Positions 45,974 through 57,171 of a stretch of DNA of 64,000 nt are shown here, in pieces. The position numbers and the translations under genes are program-made. The notes beneath the pieces are model-generated. The model did not search any database. It was not told where the DNA came from and saw only the letters and a list, made by a program, of their open reading frames with translations. Within the stretch, counting starts at the first letter, position 1, and each line of letters starts with the position of its first letter. Source of the stretch: Cordia subcordata (lineage: Eukaryota; Streptophyta; Magnoliopsida; Boraginales; Cordiaceae); the NCBI GenBank assembly GCA_028554755.1, contig JAPTOF010000024.1, positions 5,642,001 to 5,706,000 of the forward strand, written 5' to 3'.

Positions 45974-47665
45974 CTAGGATGCATAGCCTAGAAATATGCA
46001 TTTCTTTGCCCTCAGCTCCAACTTGCCATCCTTCACATGAGCGTATGCAGGGCAACAGAACACCCTCAATCGAGAGTAGTCAGTAGGCTTACCAGACCAT
46101 AACTCAAAAGGAGCTTTCAATTCATTAGCTTTGGATGGAGACCTATTCATCAAGTAGCATGCCGTATTGACGGCTTCAGCCCAAAAGTCTTGACTCAAAC
46201 CAGATTGGGAGAGCATACAACGAGTTCTCTCCACAAGAGTTCTATTCATGCGTTCTGTAACTCCATTCTGTTGTGGTGTCCCTACACATGTGCGGTGTCT
46301 CACAATGCCATGTTTCCTGCAGAACTCATCAAACTCTTTATTGCAATATTCCAACCCATTGTCAGTCCTAAGACGCTTAATTTGTTTACCAGTCTGCTTC
46401 TTAATCAATGTCTTCCACTCGACAAATGTTGGAAACGCATCATCTTTAGTTTTCAAGAAGTATACCCACACTATCCGAGAGTATGCATCAATGAAAGTGA
46501 TGTAATACCTGGCACCTTTCTTGGAAGGAACTTTATTAGGACCCCAAAGATCAGAATGAATATAATCAAGTGTACCTTTGGTGTTCTCCTGCCTCTTGCT
46601 GAACTTCACCCTGGTTTGTTTTCCAAAGACACAATGCTCGCAGAATTCAAGCTTTCCAGTTCTTTGTCCACAAAGCAAATCCCTCTTGCTCAGCTCGGTC
46701 AGTCCCTTCTCGCTCATATAGCCCAACCTTTTGTGCCATAACTGCGTAGTATCATTATCACTTTCCTCGGATGTAACAGCTGCAACACCTGTAACTGTAC
46801 TACCTTGAAGGACATATAGGCCGCTAGTCAAGTTCCCTTTCAAGAGCACAATTGCACCTTTGGTCATCTTTAAGACACCATTCTCACTTCGAAATTTGTA
46901 TCCATGAGAATCCAAACGCCCAAAAGAAATCAAGTTTTTCTTCAACTCCGGTACATGCCAACACTCGAGAGATCTTGTAATACCATCAAACATCTTGATA
47001 TTTACGATGCCCATTCCCTCCACCTTCAACGAAAGATCACTGCCTAGAAAGACTTTCCCTTCTCTTTTGGAATAAGAAGAGAACCAGTCACGCCTAGGAC
47101 ACATATGGAACGTTGCACCAGTATCAAGAATCCATTGATTATGCCACTGTGATGCACTCACAGTCAAAACTTCCCCAGTACTACTCGAGTTCTCCCCATC
47201 ACTGTCAGCACTCTCTACCACATTAGCTGAATTTTCCACCTTTTTCTTTCCCTTTTTTAGTTTTGGACATTCTTTCTTAATATGACCCTTTTCACCACAC
47301 TCGAAACAACGTAGCTTCGTTGCTCGTGATTTTGACCTTGACTTGCTTTTCTTTCTACCCGAAGATCCCCCTCTATTCTCCGATCTCCCTCTACTCACTA
47401 AACCTTCCCCATGAACTTCTTCCCTATGTCTCGGAATATGTGTTTGAAGATCCTTCGATTTTAATGAAGTAATCACATCTTCAAAGGTAATTTTATCCCT
47501 CCCGTACAACATAGTGTCCACAAAGTTCATATATAAAGGCGGTAAGGAGCATAATACGATCATAGCTTGGTCTTCATCATCAATTTTAACACCCACATCC
47601 TTCAAAGCAATAAAACAAGAGGTAAACTCATCAAGGTGTTGTTTTAGTGAGGTACCTTCTTTCAT
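45974..47665 (-). pseudogene. C2 Gag C-terminus, protease and integrase (563 codons open)
   Basis: One open frame carries, in order: the end of capsid (MKEGTSLKQHLDEFTSCFIA); an Arg/Ser/Lys-rich stretch and CCHC knuckle CFECGEKGHIKKEC (residues about 119-132); the protease active site WILDTGATFHMC; the integrase HHCC domain (LWHKRLGYMSEKG, CEHCVFGKQ; a Gly-Tyr stands in the usual GH position); and core motifs DLWGPN, RTDNGLEY and TPQQNGVTERMNRTL. The catalytic Asp, Asp and Glu all appear present. It closes with KKCIFLGYAS at TAG 45974. This is the longest open protein in the window; it lacks its own start because a frameshift separates it from the N-terminal Gag. Confidence 0.95.
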
Positions 47666-47997
47666 TCTAAGTGATACAATCGCTTCTTTAAGTAGAGGCG
47701 ATTTGTGAGAGATTTAGATGCATACAATTCCACCAAAGTATTCCAAGTCTCAACTGTTGTTGTTTTCTCAGCAATCTCTAGTAATACTTCATTTGTCACG
47801 GACATATGTATTGCACTCAAGGCTTTCGCTTCGAGTTCTTCTCTTGCTGCTGGTTCCGTCTTTTTCGGGATCACTTCTTCAATGACTTTCCAAAGTCCCT
47901 GCATCGTCATAAATGCCTTGAATCTGATCCTCCATAGACTAAAACTCATTCTCCCATCAAACTTCTCGATTTCAAACTTTCCACCTGTGGAAGACAT
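47662..47997 (-). pseudogene. gag: C2 Gag N-terminus
   Basis: The likely start is the Met at 47997 (MSSTGGKFEIEKFDGRMSFS), as Tnt1-type Gag proteins begin shortly before the FDG motif; an upstream in-frame ATG at 48042 adds 15 unconserved residues. LWRIRFKAFMTMQGLW and NTLVELYASKSLTNRLYLKK are standard capsid motifs. The frame ends at 47662 and Gag resumes one base out of phase at 47665, so a one-base change breaks it. Confidence 0.9.
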
Positions 47998-49264
47998 CTT
48001 CGTTTGCTCAAAACCTACACTTCGGGACAGAATTTGGCTCAATGGACCGCAAAAACGGATTTAGCACATCGAAAAACCTTAAGAACACCCCCGGTGAACT
48101 TTGTTCAACACCTGTCAAAGTCAAACCTGTTGGTCGAAATTAACACCGTCCCTAAACACGTACTTCGGTGTAGAATCTGGAAAAACAGAGCCCAAAAATG
48201 GACTCAGCACGTCAAAAAATGTGGAGTAAGGCTTTGGTCAAACCCAGTCAACCCTCGATCAACAATCAAAGTCAACCCTCGGTCAAACCCCGGTCAACTA
48301 GTCAACGCCTGGTCAGCTCTGGTCAACTGGTCCTTCTTTTTTTTTTTTTTTTCTTAGTTTCCTGGACTAGGCCCAATCAAAATAAATAAATACTTTTTTC
48401 TTCTTTTTTTCTCTTAAGCTATACCCAAAGCCCAAGCCCAAAGAAAAATTTTTCCTTCTTATTTTGAAAATTACCCAAGCCCAACAACCAAAAAACTTTC
48501 AGACCCAAAACAAAAAAAAAATGCCCAAGACCTAAACAATGAACAAGGCCACTACCACTGGCCTAATTCGCGACCCAAGCCCAAAACCCAAAGACCCGAC
48601 CCAAACCCAAACCAAAGACCCAACAACCCAGGCACTTGTCTTCTTCACCCGAACAAGCCACCAAGACCCGCCCAATGCAAGCTCGTGCACCAAGCCAACA
48701 ACGCCGACGCCGTAGCCAGCAATCTTCTCCCCATCGGCCGGCGACCTTGCCACTACCTTCAAATCGCTGTTGCGCTCACCGGTAAGTCCCACCACCGCCA
48801 AGCTCGAAGACGAAAATTCTAAGCTCGCACCTCTAATGGCAACTCTCAATCTGGCCCACAATACTTCGCATTGTCTATACCAGATTGATCCTCGTCGAGC
48901 GCAGAACTCAAAGACACAGTTCAATTGCCAATATTTACGCCGGAGAACCGCCGGCGACCACCAAGAAACCTGCGACCTTTTGAGTTTTGAAAAATGCGAT
49001 TCCGGTCACCGATGCTCGACGCAAGCAACTCCAATCAACTCTTCTCTTCGAGAGGAAACTTTTGGTACCAAATTTGTGCAATTTCGTCAACGGGAACGAG
49101 TGATTGAAAAACTGGCAGTGATGGTTGTTCGAAAACGATCAAGGCTTTGTTTGGTTCAGTGTTTTATTTGGTTAAGGCTTTGTTTGGTTGAGCATTATTT
49201 GTACGTTGAGTTTTGATTTTTTTTTCCTCAAGCAGCAGAATAAACCTGCACTCTGATACCAGTT
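47998..49264 (-). promoter_or_regulatory. C2 long 5' leader with W-box cluster
   Basis: The leader between PBS and gag is 1.27 kb, long for a copia element with 320-bp LTRs. On the minus (sense) strand TTGAC occurs ten times between 48114 and 48326, eight of them followed by C or T, the WRKY W-box. The remainder is GC-richer than the surroundings (48540-49080) with CCAAACCCAAA-type repeats (48575-48640). A 131-codon minus frame (48924-48532) is an artefact of those repeats as far as I can tell. Confidence 0.6.
49251..49261 (-). promoter_or_regulatory. C2 primer-binding site
   Basis: Minus-strand TGGTATCAGAG, an exact 11-base complement to the 3' end of plant initiator Met tRNA, three bases inside the 5' LTR. 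Confidence 0.95.
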
Positions 49265-49592
49265 TGTTAGGGAAAAACCATGCAAACACGAAGAGTACGA
49301 GAAGAAAAACGGACACGAGAAATTACGTGGTTCGGCCTTAAAGCCTACGTCCACGGGCAGCAGAGAATTATTATTGATTAGCGAAGAGTACACGGCTTTA
49401 CTCTGGTTTCTCTCACACACATCACATAATAAGTATTGCCACATATTTATAGTGCAAAAGTTTCCTAAACCTATTAAGCAGAAAAGGCAACTAATTAATT
49501 ATGTGCTACAAAAGGTAACAAACGAATAAGGTAATATGCTAATAAGGAAATCTGCTATTCTTGCTGCCCAAGAATACGGGCCACATTCAACA
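49265..49592 (-). repeat. C2 5' LTR
   Basis: 328-bp partner of 43638-43957; carries 8 extra bases (around 49540) and TSD ATTAT outside. Confidence 0.96.
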
Positions 49593-49739
49593 ATTATTTA
49601 TAATCAAATTAAACAAGCAAAAATGCATTAGCTTCGCATGAGGTGCAAACGCGGTTAGTTTAGATGGACTTTTTAATGGAAGGAGTATACGTGCACCTTC
49701 TAAAATACCATAGCGGTTGATTTAACTAATTTCATAATT

Positions 49740-50330
49740 ATAGGATATGTTGTGTATATTTCCGAAACCACATAGGGTGTTATGCGGTTTACCTCAAAGA
49801 AATACTTTCAAGATGAAGGCACACAACTACTGTCTCATCGGAGTAGACTTGTGCATGAAAGGCCCACTATGCCTCGACGCAGGTGGTGTGTTGATAGTCA
49901 TGGCCAAGGCTCATGAGAGAATTTGTGGTTTACTTCAAGTGAATGAAAATGGTCATAGCGAAGACTTGATGCACAGAACATAATGCAAGTGCAAAAACAT
50001 AAAGTAACTCAAACCTATAATAAACAAGTTCGAGTTAGAACCTTTTGTGAAGGTGGCTTGGTCTAAAACGTTATTCTTCTAAAAGGTCTAAAGAATTAGT
50101 TATATGGCAAATTGTCTCCAAATTGGGAATGTCCATTTATGTTACTCGAGTTCTTTTCGAGAATGCTTACATGTTATAGGACTTGGAAGGCAAAGACTTG
50201 CCTCAAACTCTTAATGGAGTTTACTTAAAGAAACATTACCCAACAATCTGGGAAGTTAACAGAGAAATCATACGAGTTAGGTTTCCAAATTTGTAGGGGC
50301 ACTTCAAGCATCAATACATTCATAAAATTA
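49740..50330 (+). pseudogene. Gypsy integrase C-terminal remnant (G4 continuation?)
   Basis: Plus-strand text in shifting frames: HRAxNAxAKT then VTQTYNKQVRVRTFCEGGLV, LSPNWECPF (frame around 50113), RMLTCYRTWKAK and NGVYLKKHYPTIWEVNREI. This matches the order of the Tat-type integrase C-terminus also seen at 27540-27790. It lies on the same strand as G4 and on the other side of C2, so it could be the same element; I cannot prove this. Confidence 0.65.
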
Positions 50331-50586
50331 AGTAGAACATTCTTTTGGAAGGAAAACTAAGAAAAACACGAGTAAAAGAACATTCAGAGAAAGTTCAAAG
50401 AGACGAAAAAAAAGAACCGAACACTTCATCAATGATAACCTTTGTGTACAAACTTGGAAACAAGTGTAATACAATCAATTATGGTCTATCTAATGACCGA
50501 ATAGGGGCAGGGATAGAGCTTGCAAAAGACCTTAGCCTATGATTTGTCCTATCTAACTCAACTTTAGTAGATGCAGTCTCATATTT

Positions 50587-50839
50587 CTAAAAGGGTTAAC
50601 CAAAGGAGAACCCCTTTCCCACCTGGCCAGAGGCCCCTTAACCAGGCGGGAGGTAAATCGAGGGATGTGCGTGAGTGGCAGCCCGACCAGGGAGAGGACC
50701 AACGGGCGTGGAAATCCAGCAACAGCCCCGCAATATTTCAGCGGAGTACTGCCGCCACACGGACTCGATCCCGCGTTGTCAGGGTGTCTCCACCCTAATC
50801 ACCTGGCCACTTACCAACTCACCTATGCCCCTGGGGGCT
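50587..50839 (-). mobile_element. tRNA-derived SINE, 16-bp TSD
   Basis: The 253-bp unit is bounded by the perfect direct repeat ATGCAGTCTCATATTT at 50571-50586 and 50840-50855. On the minus strand its head contains an A box (ATAGGTGAGTTGG, complement of 50814-50826) and a B box (GGATCGAGTCC, complement of 50761-50771) at tRNA-like spacing, so RNA polymerase III promoter elements are present. The tail ends TTTTAG, not poly(A), as in plant SINEs with short T-rich 3' ends such as the Au family. The unit is GC-rich against its surroundings. Protein frames across it are spurious. Confidence 0.92.
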
Positions 50840-50855
50840 ATGCAGTCTCATATTT

Positions 50856-52105
50856 AACACGAGCAACAAGGGGCTCCGCTTAAAGCATCAAGTTTGACAA
50901 TTTTGCACACGAAACTTCCCACGATAAGAGGTCCTAGGCACAAGAGGCTTTGAGCTCAGCCTTTTTGAACTGTAGTCAAGCAATTTTACGATTGACTGCT
51001 AAGATCTATTGATTAAACCTAACTGACATGAAGCGTTGCCTTGTTGAGTAACTCTTTAATGGTAGAGAGTAACTTTGAAAAGGATGAGAAGTTTAGAAAG
51101 TATTTAGTGAGAATCTTTAGTAGATCAAGAATACTAGCTTTGGAGTCTGATGGAGCACTAATTGATAAACTCTCTGGCTGCTTCAAATGTTAGTTCCTTC
51201 ATAGCAAAGTCTCGAGCTGTTGGACTAGTATCGTCGAAGTTGTTGGCAGCGGTGTTATCACAGAGGCAAGTGTCAGTTCCAGGAACATAAAACCTGTCGG
51301 AATAAGTAAGTTTATTATTACGTCACTTGATGATGCAAGTTCCTGGATACCTATCTCAGAGGGGTTAATGATATGTAGTCTCTGGAACGGCGTCTTCTCG
51401 AGAATCTGCACATGAAACTTCACTGGGCTAGTGCAAATGATACTTGGTTTGTGCTAGGTAAGCAAAGGAGTTCCTAGAATGAGAGCTTGAGAGAACTAGA
51501 AAAAGATCTCGATTCTTCTCTTGATGAGGGGTTGAAAGATCTCAGAGGTTGGGCTTCAAGTATCGTGACTCCGGAGGTTGGTTGATTGGATCGTGTTATC
51601 GAGGTAAAGGCTGCCCAAGAATTGGTCCTTAGAAAAACGAGGTTCATAAAGAATTAGTTAGTTAAAGGCCTGAGAGACTCGAAAAGAATAAGGAGAGGTG
51701 GAACACTTACATGGTCACTTTTTGACGAACTAAGGAAGAGGAAGTCAGCCTTTGAAGGGATCTGTCCCTGCTTCCTTATTTTCTCTCTCGGTACAAGAAT
51801 CAAAGACTAGCCTACATTGTTTAATGGGTAGCAACTTCAAATCCACCAGTGCACCTTGAGGAGAGCGATCTCATCCTTTGCGGAGAGAGGATGCCAATTG
51901 GCAAAATGCTAGGGTTATTCTGGGTTTAGGCTAACGAGAAGGATCTCGTAGAAGCTCCTATCAGAATTGATGAAGTAGGCGATCATGATCTCCACGTAAC
52001 TACTACACAATTTGGCACAGTTGACCCGCTCGGCCATCAACAAAGCGTTGCTTTTAGCGGTGAAGTGCTAGAAACCTCATAGTTGTAAAGCCAAAGAGGG
52101 CCTTG
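50856..52105. other. Unassigned sequence
   Basis: No domain or LTR pair recognised. The stretch around 51180-51430 has a 74-codon minus frame with no known motif. It may be the 3' part of the gypsy element upstream. Confidence 0.4.
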
Positions 52106-54835
52106 TGTTGGATCTAGTTGCTAATGCCATAACTAGTTGATTACCAACTTTTAAAAATTAATTAAAACATTAAAAACAATGTTTGCAACAGAAAAGTAGC
52201 AACTAAGCATTCTATTATACATATATGCAAAGCAAATAGCAATAGAATATGTACCAAATTTCAGTTTGTTACCCTCGATACATGATTGCATTACCTTTGG
52301 CCTCTTTAAATAATACTTGCCTCAAATAAGCCCTCTAGTGGTTTTCTCCACAATCTCCAATGCTTTATTGCTAGGATAGAAGGTACTATGCGGTTGGCAA
52401 GCACTTATAATATGCTTCATTGAGGCTATGAAATTTAGTGCATATTCTTGGTGTATTGTGTGAAATTTCCGCACAATAACCAAGAGAATAATCAAAGAGG
52501 ATCAAAAGGCTCTTAGCTTATATACTACCATTTATAGTATATAGCAACCTTAAAGTAGTACCGGTCTTGGAATATTATTATTCTTAATAATACCTCTCCT
52601 TAAACTTTCTAAAAAGGATTATTCTATTGCAATAAGATCATCCAAATAGTCCACCTCACTCACTAAATATTTTTCATTTGAGTCCTTATTATCTTAGATA
52701 TCCGTAACTTAAATTAGGAAAACCTGGATGGTCAAATCCTTTTTCCTAATTCTTAACATAAATCTAAATTAAGCAACCCATATAATTGGACTTCCTCAAT
52801 TAATTGTATCCAATAGAGTCATGGCTAGTGGAGAGACTATAAGACATAATTACCTTGGTTCCTAAAATGACCAAAATACCCTTGCCACCACTTTGGTGAC
52901 ACTAAGACCATTTTGACCTTGGTCTATTTCCACCGCAAGACCAAAATCACACTCCAAGGATAATTGTTGGCAAAGGACAAGCTTGCACATGGAGTGACCT
53001 CTGTCCTTAATCAACCGAGTCAAATAACCAAAATGTCCCTCTATGTATACTCGTTGTCAAAACTGGTCCTTCCTTATACCATCACCTTGAAGACTACATC
53101 TCAAACCTTGGAAATCTCAAGTCCAAAAGAATAATCATACACTATTCACATATCTCTTGATCTAGAGAGCGGCCCACAAGCTAAATGATCGTGTTTCCAC
53201 CTAAAATTCGCATCATATTAGCCTCAAGGTCGAGATGAGGGTCTAAAAGAGAGCAAAGTGAGAGAATTCACAACTGAACTCTTAACTTGGGGAATATGAT
53301 GGACGACCCTCAGCCTGAAAAATAAATTAGCATGTGTTGCGTGTGTGGTAGAATTCAAATAAGAAGGGACTAAGTTAAATAAGATCGTGCTGTACCAACT
53401 GAAGAGTAGAAGCCAAAAAGATGACTCTTCAAGGCCTCAACAACTAGAGGAAGCTCCAAAGTTGAAGTTCATTGAGAAATTTCAGGGAAGTGATGTCTAT
53501 AAAAACCAGACGACGACCAAGAGGAAGGGGGCCCAAAACCACCAGTCTTTATCATCTATGTCTTAGCTCTTCATAGCTTAGTCATGTCATAGCTTAGCCA
53601 TAGTTTGCTTAGATAGCCAAATCTCATAGTTGTAATTAAATTGACAGCCTAGATATTTCCTTTTCGTTGTAATTAAGTTTATGACTTTGTTGTAATTAGA
53701 TTTATGGCGGCCTTATCCGCTTAGCTCTAATTAACTTTGTGGCATTGGTTTTCTTCAGTCTCGTAGCTATAATTCAGTTTATGGCTGGATCAATTTTGCT
53801 ACTATTAAGTTCGTGGTGTAATTGGCATTAGTGACAGTCTTTTGCTACAAATTTTCCCTAATAAGTTGTAGGCCTGTTTCAATTTTGTTACATCTTATTT
53901 TTAATAAAATTAGTGACTTGGTTCTGTTCATGTTTGTCTTGATCCTTGTTTGGTTCTATTACAAGTGAAGAATCCATATCTCATCTTTTAAAAAATCCCT
54001 AGACGAAGATCAAGGTAAGGGATAAAGAACCTACTTTCATAAAATTGTGTGAGGAAACTTTGAGGCCGCATAGGCGACGCTAGAAGGTTTGGCTTTTGCA
54101 CTTGAAAGGTATTTGGCTGAGGCTTTGGCCAAGAATGTGTGGCCTGGTTAAAGTTTTCCTAAGCTAACAAACCAATATACTCCGAAAGGGTAATATAATA
54201 AGATCTAGATTTAGACAACCAAGAGGATAAATCAAAAAAGACACATTGACTTGGTTATTAAATATGTATGTCCTAACTAATTAGAATACAACACCCAATA
54301 TACAGGACAAATGATCTTCTCCTAATGATAACTCTCTCGTGGTACATAAAAGCACCACACGTTAACTTTATGAGGTCATCCACACATGCCCAAGATTTAA
54401 AGCATTGCTCACTTAGACGCAATGAGTGTCCTATCTTTTATTTATGACAGTATGGTTCCCAGAAGACATACTCACGGTCGCCCTGTCTAATGCTTGACAC
54501 AAGCACTAGGAGAAAATATTGGAAAGACCCTCCAACGACCAAAGCAGATTGCCCTATTAAGGAGATTCACACACCATAACCTTGTTCTAGTAGAGTGGCC
54601 GACATACCATCTAGCTATAGACCCATTCATGATATACCCAAAGCTAGACTAAGACCTACTGTTCTTCTAGTCTCACTTCATACCTAAGTCACTAAACTAT
54701 ATTATTGGTTCTTTAAATAATGTATCACATACACAAACCAAAGATAAATGAAGACATGCTTATGAATATATACCTTTATCTGTATCTAGTTCAATATCCA
54801 TATACGAGTGGTCGTTAGGACATACAATCCTAACA
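52106..54835 (-). repeat. 3' LTR of copia element C3, interrupted
   Basis: Read minus it begins TGTTAGGATTGTATGTCC at 54835, right after a polypurine tract (complement of 54836-54850), and ends GATCCAACA at 52106. It aligns with 58862-60248 over most of its length. A 1.0-kb gypsy LTR fragment (53192 to about 54200) interrupts it; without that it is about 1.7 kb. Confidence 0.85.
53192..54200 (+). mobile_element. Gypsy LTR plus leader fragment inserted in C3 LTR
   Basis: 53192-53963 starts TGTTTCCACCTAAAATTCGC and ends ATTACA, aligning with the G1 LTR (25529-26308), with TATA (CTATAAAAACC, about 53498) and AATAAAATTAGTGACTTGG (about 53904). The leader that follows matches 26309-26530 (ATAGGCGACG, GGCTTTGGCCAAGAATGTG). 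The fragment stops near 54200 with no gag, so this is a truncated insertion. C3 LTR text resumes at about 54205. Confidence 0.8.
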
Positions 54836-55702
54836 AACTTCCACTTGCACTAAAGATCACTTTCTATGAACTAATACCTGTAGACCATACATGTATGGCA
54901 AATAATTTCTTTGAAAAAGTCTTAGTGAATAGGCCTGCTAAGTTCTCAACTGATGTGATCTTTTCCACTATTATGTTACCTATTTAGATGAACTCGCAAA
55001 TCAAGTGGTACTTCCTCTAAATATGCTTGCCCCTACTATGATTCCTAGGCTCTTTGTACTATGTAACAATAGTGGCATTATCATAGTACAAAATAATAGG
55101 CTTCTATACAGCTGGGACAATCTCCAAGTATGTGAGGAATTTCTTCAATCATACAATCTCCATTGTAGCTCAGATGTTGCTACATACTCTACTACTATGG
55201 TCAAGTCTGTAATGCATTTTTGCTTCATGCTTCTCCATGAAACTAAACCTCCTGATAAAGTAAAAAAACAAAAAAAGAAGTAGATTTCCTTGAATCTTTG
55301 TCTGGCTAGATCTCTTAGTTTATGTTAGCCAATGGTATCAAATCATCAACTTAGTATTCCAGCACATAATATTTCGTTCTTTGAACATACTTGAATATAT
55401 GCTTAATCGTGGTCTAATAATTTGGTCCAGGGTTTGACTAATATCTGTTGATGATGCCAATAGCAAAACATATATCTGACCTAGTATACAACATGACATA
55501 TATAAGGCTTCCTACAGCCAAAACATATAGAACCTTCTTCATTCTCTCTATCTCCTTAGGTGTCCTAGGACATTGATCCCGAGATAGATAACTCTATGTC
55601 TAGAAGGTGAACCCCTTCTTGAAGTTCGTCATATTAAACTTGACTAACAGCTTCTCAATATACAAAACGTGAGATAATGCTAGCCCTTATTCTTTTGATC
55701 TT
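54836..55702 (-). pseudogene. C3 RNase H and C-terminal RT
   Basis: Minus text, from the insertion downstream: KGLALSHVLYIEKLLVKFNM, QCPRTPKEIERMKKVLYVLA, GSLIYVMLYTRSDICFAI (RT thumb), KHIFKYVQRTKYYVLEY, then RNase H: SKNALQT, TIVVEYVATSE (the TxEAEY motif has lost its first Glu), YDNATIV where CDNSGA is expected, and KHI-RKYHLI. The protein ends near 54860. It is cut at 55702 by the CACTA element; the rest of RT lies beyond 60519. Confidence 0.82.
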
Positions 55703-55719
55703 TACTATAACAATTAGCC

Positions 55720-57171
55720 ACTTAGGCCACAAAATTAGACATGGGAAATCAAATTTTGTGGCGAAACTTGAATTGAGTTTCAAACTACCCATGGGTGAAT
55801 CAAAATTTATGGCAAAAAAGAGAATTGAGTTTCAAAATTTGCCACAAGTAACATCACCCCTGGCTAGTTTGAAAGTTAATTCAAATTTTGACATGAGTAA
55901 GATCACCCATGGCTAGTTTAAAATGAAAGTCAAAATTTGCCTTAGGTGATAAAATCACATATAGCTAATTTAAAATTTTAAATATTTTAAAATTAGTGCC
56001 TTTCTTGATTGCTGTCAAATATTTGTGAGTTCATACATAATATTAGAATAATCACATTTGTCAAATCTCAAATAACATTCACTTCACTTCTGTTAAAATT
56101 TAATAAATATCTCTCAAGTATTTCATGAATGGTTTTGAGAACAAATATAGATCAGGCATTAACTATTATACAACATATTTAGAGGTCAATTTTCGTTCTT
56201 AAAATTGGTATCATCTCAACTTAATTGCTTAATCTTATAATAATTGACCAAAAAAATTAATTTTATAATATTTATTCCATACACATTAACTTTTAATTGA
56301 TTACTTTTCAAATAATTCATTTCATTTTAACTTAATTTTCCAACTTTTAACAAATAATCACACTGTTTTCCTTTAAAACAAAAAACTATACCCCAAATTA
56401 ACATATAACTTGATCTAGGGTTTGTCTCCCTCTATTCAACTACCTATATGTACATACATATTTATTTTGGATATTTGATTTATTCAATTTGTTCGCACTA
56501 GTGCAGTTTTACTATTTTTCGTCACAAGAAATATCATCCATCAGTTTTTGTGAGATAGGTAGCAAAAAGCTCTGGATGCTAGCAAAGAACTGTCACTGAT
56601 CTCAAATGCGATATCATAAGCCTTTGCTTTGCTCATTGACGAGGACATACATGAGACCACATTTCGTTGAAGCGGTCTTGGATTTTTCTCAACGTTTTGC
56701 TATCGCAACACTGTAAAGTGCAATTCCACTGATTTCTCAATTGATTCAATTTTAGATCTTTAGGTTCTTTTCATCTCGAGTCTAATGTCACTATATTTCA
56801 ATTGCCTTTTGTTTATCTATTGATTACCTTTGTGTTATATTATTGTTTTGGCTACTATTTGAAATGATGATATCTAAATTATTCTTCCTTTTATCTATAT
56901 AGTACCTCACAGCTATTAACTGTTTACTAAGCTGAGCAAACCATAAGTCATATTCATGATTTATTATTGTTTTGGCTGCTATTGGACTCACAAGTCATGC
57001 AGGTGTAATTCCTCCTTCACCAAGGCAGGACATAATCAAGTGACCTTCATATGACATAATTGTAAATCATGTTAATTGGCCTATATTTACTTCCTTTTGA
57101 TACTCCTTGATTGGTTTACTATTTGAGTTTGAAAGCATTGTTTTTTCACTTGGACTTTCTATCAAGAATAG
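55720..57171. other. CACTA left interior
   Basis: 55720-55960 has several degenerate units around AATTGAGTTTCAAA and GCTAGTTTGAAA. 56500-56720 is less AT-rich (CGTCACAAGAAATATC, CTGTCACTGATCTC), without recognised coding text. 57000-57170 reads like an intron leading to the acceptor at 57171. Confidence 0.45.

Larger units (their letters stand above)
43638..49592 (-). mobile_element. Copia retrotransposon C2, nearly complete, TSD ATTAT
   Basis: LTRs at 43638-43957 (320 bp) and 49265-49592 (328 bp) begin TGTTAGGG and end TTCAACA. They differ by about 8 substitutions and one 8-bp indel by eye (about 2.5%), roughly 1 million years at an assumed 1.3e-8 rate. ATTAT is duplicated at 43633-43637 and 49593-49597. 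PBS, PPT and all domains are present in order gag-protease-integrase-RT-RNase H. It interrupts older gypsy-type DNA. Confidence 0.97.

Noticed and set aside
44522..46741. Several plus-strand frames of 60-183 codons
   Set aside because: Antisense to C2 RT and integrase, which are well supported on the minus strand.
48532..48924. 131-codon minus frame in the C2 leader with Gly/Trp/Val repeats
   Set aside because: Generated by CCAAACCCAAA-type repeats; no homology recognised; leader position before gag gives no known gene.
50571..50883. Three overlapping plus frames and a possible tRNA gene at 50761-50839
   Set aside because: The A/B boxes belong to a SINE head; the cloverleaf acceptor stem is not closed and the unit has SINE-type TSDs.
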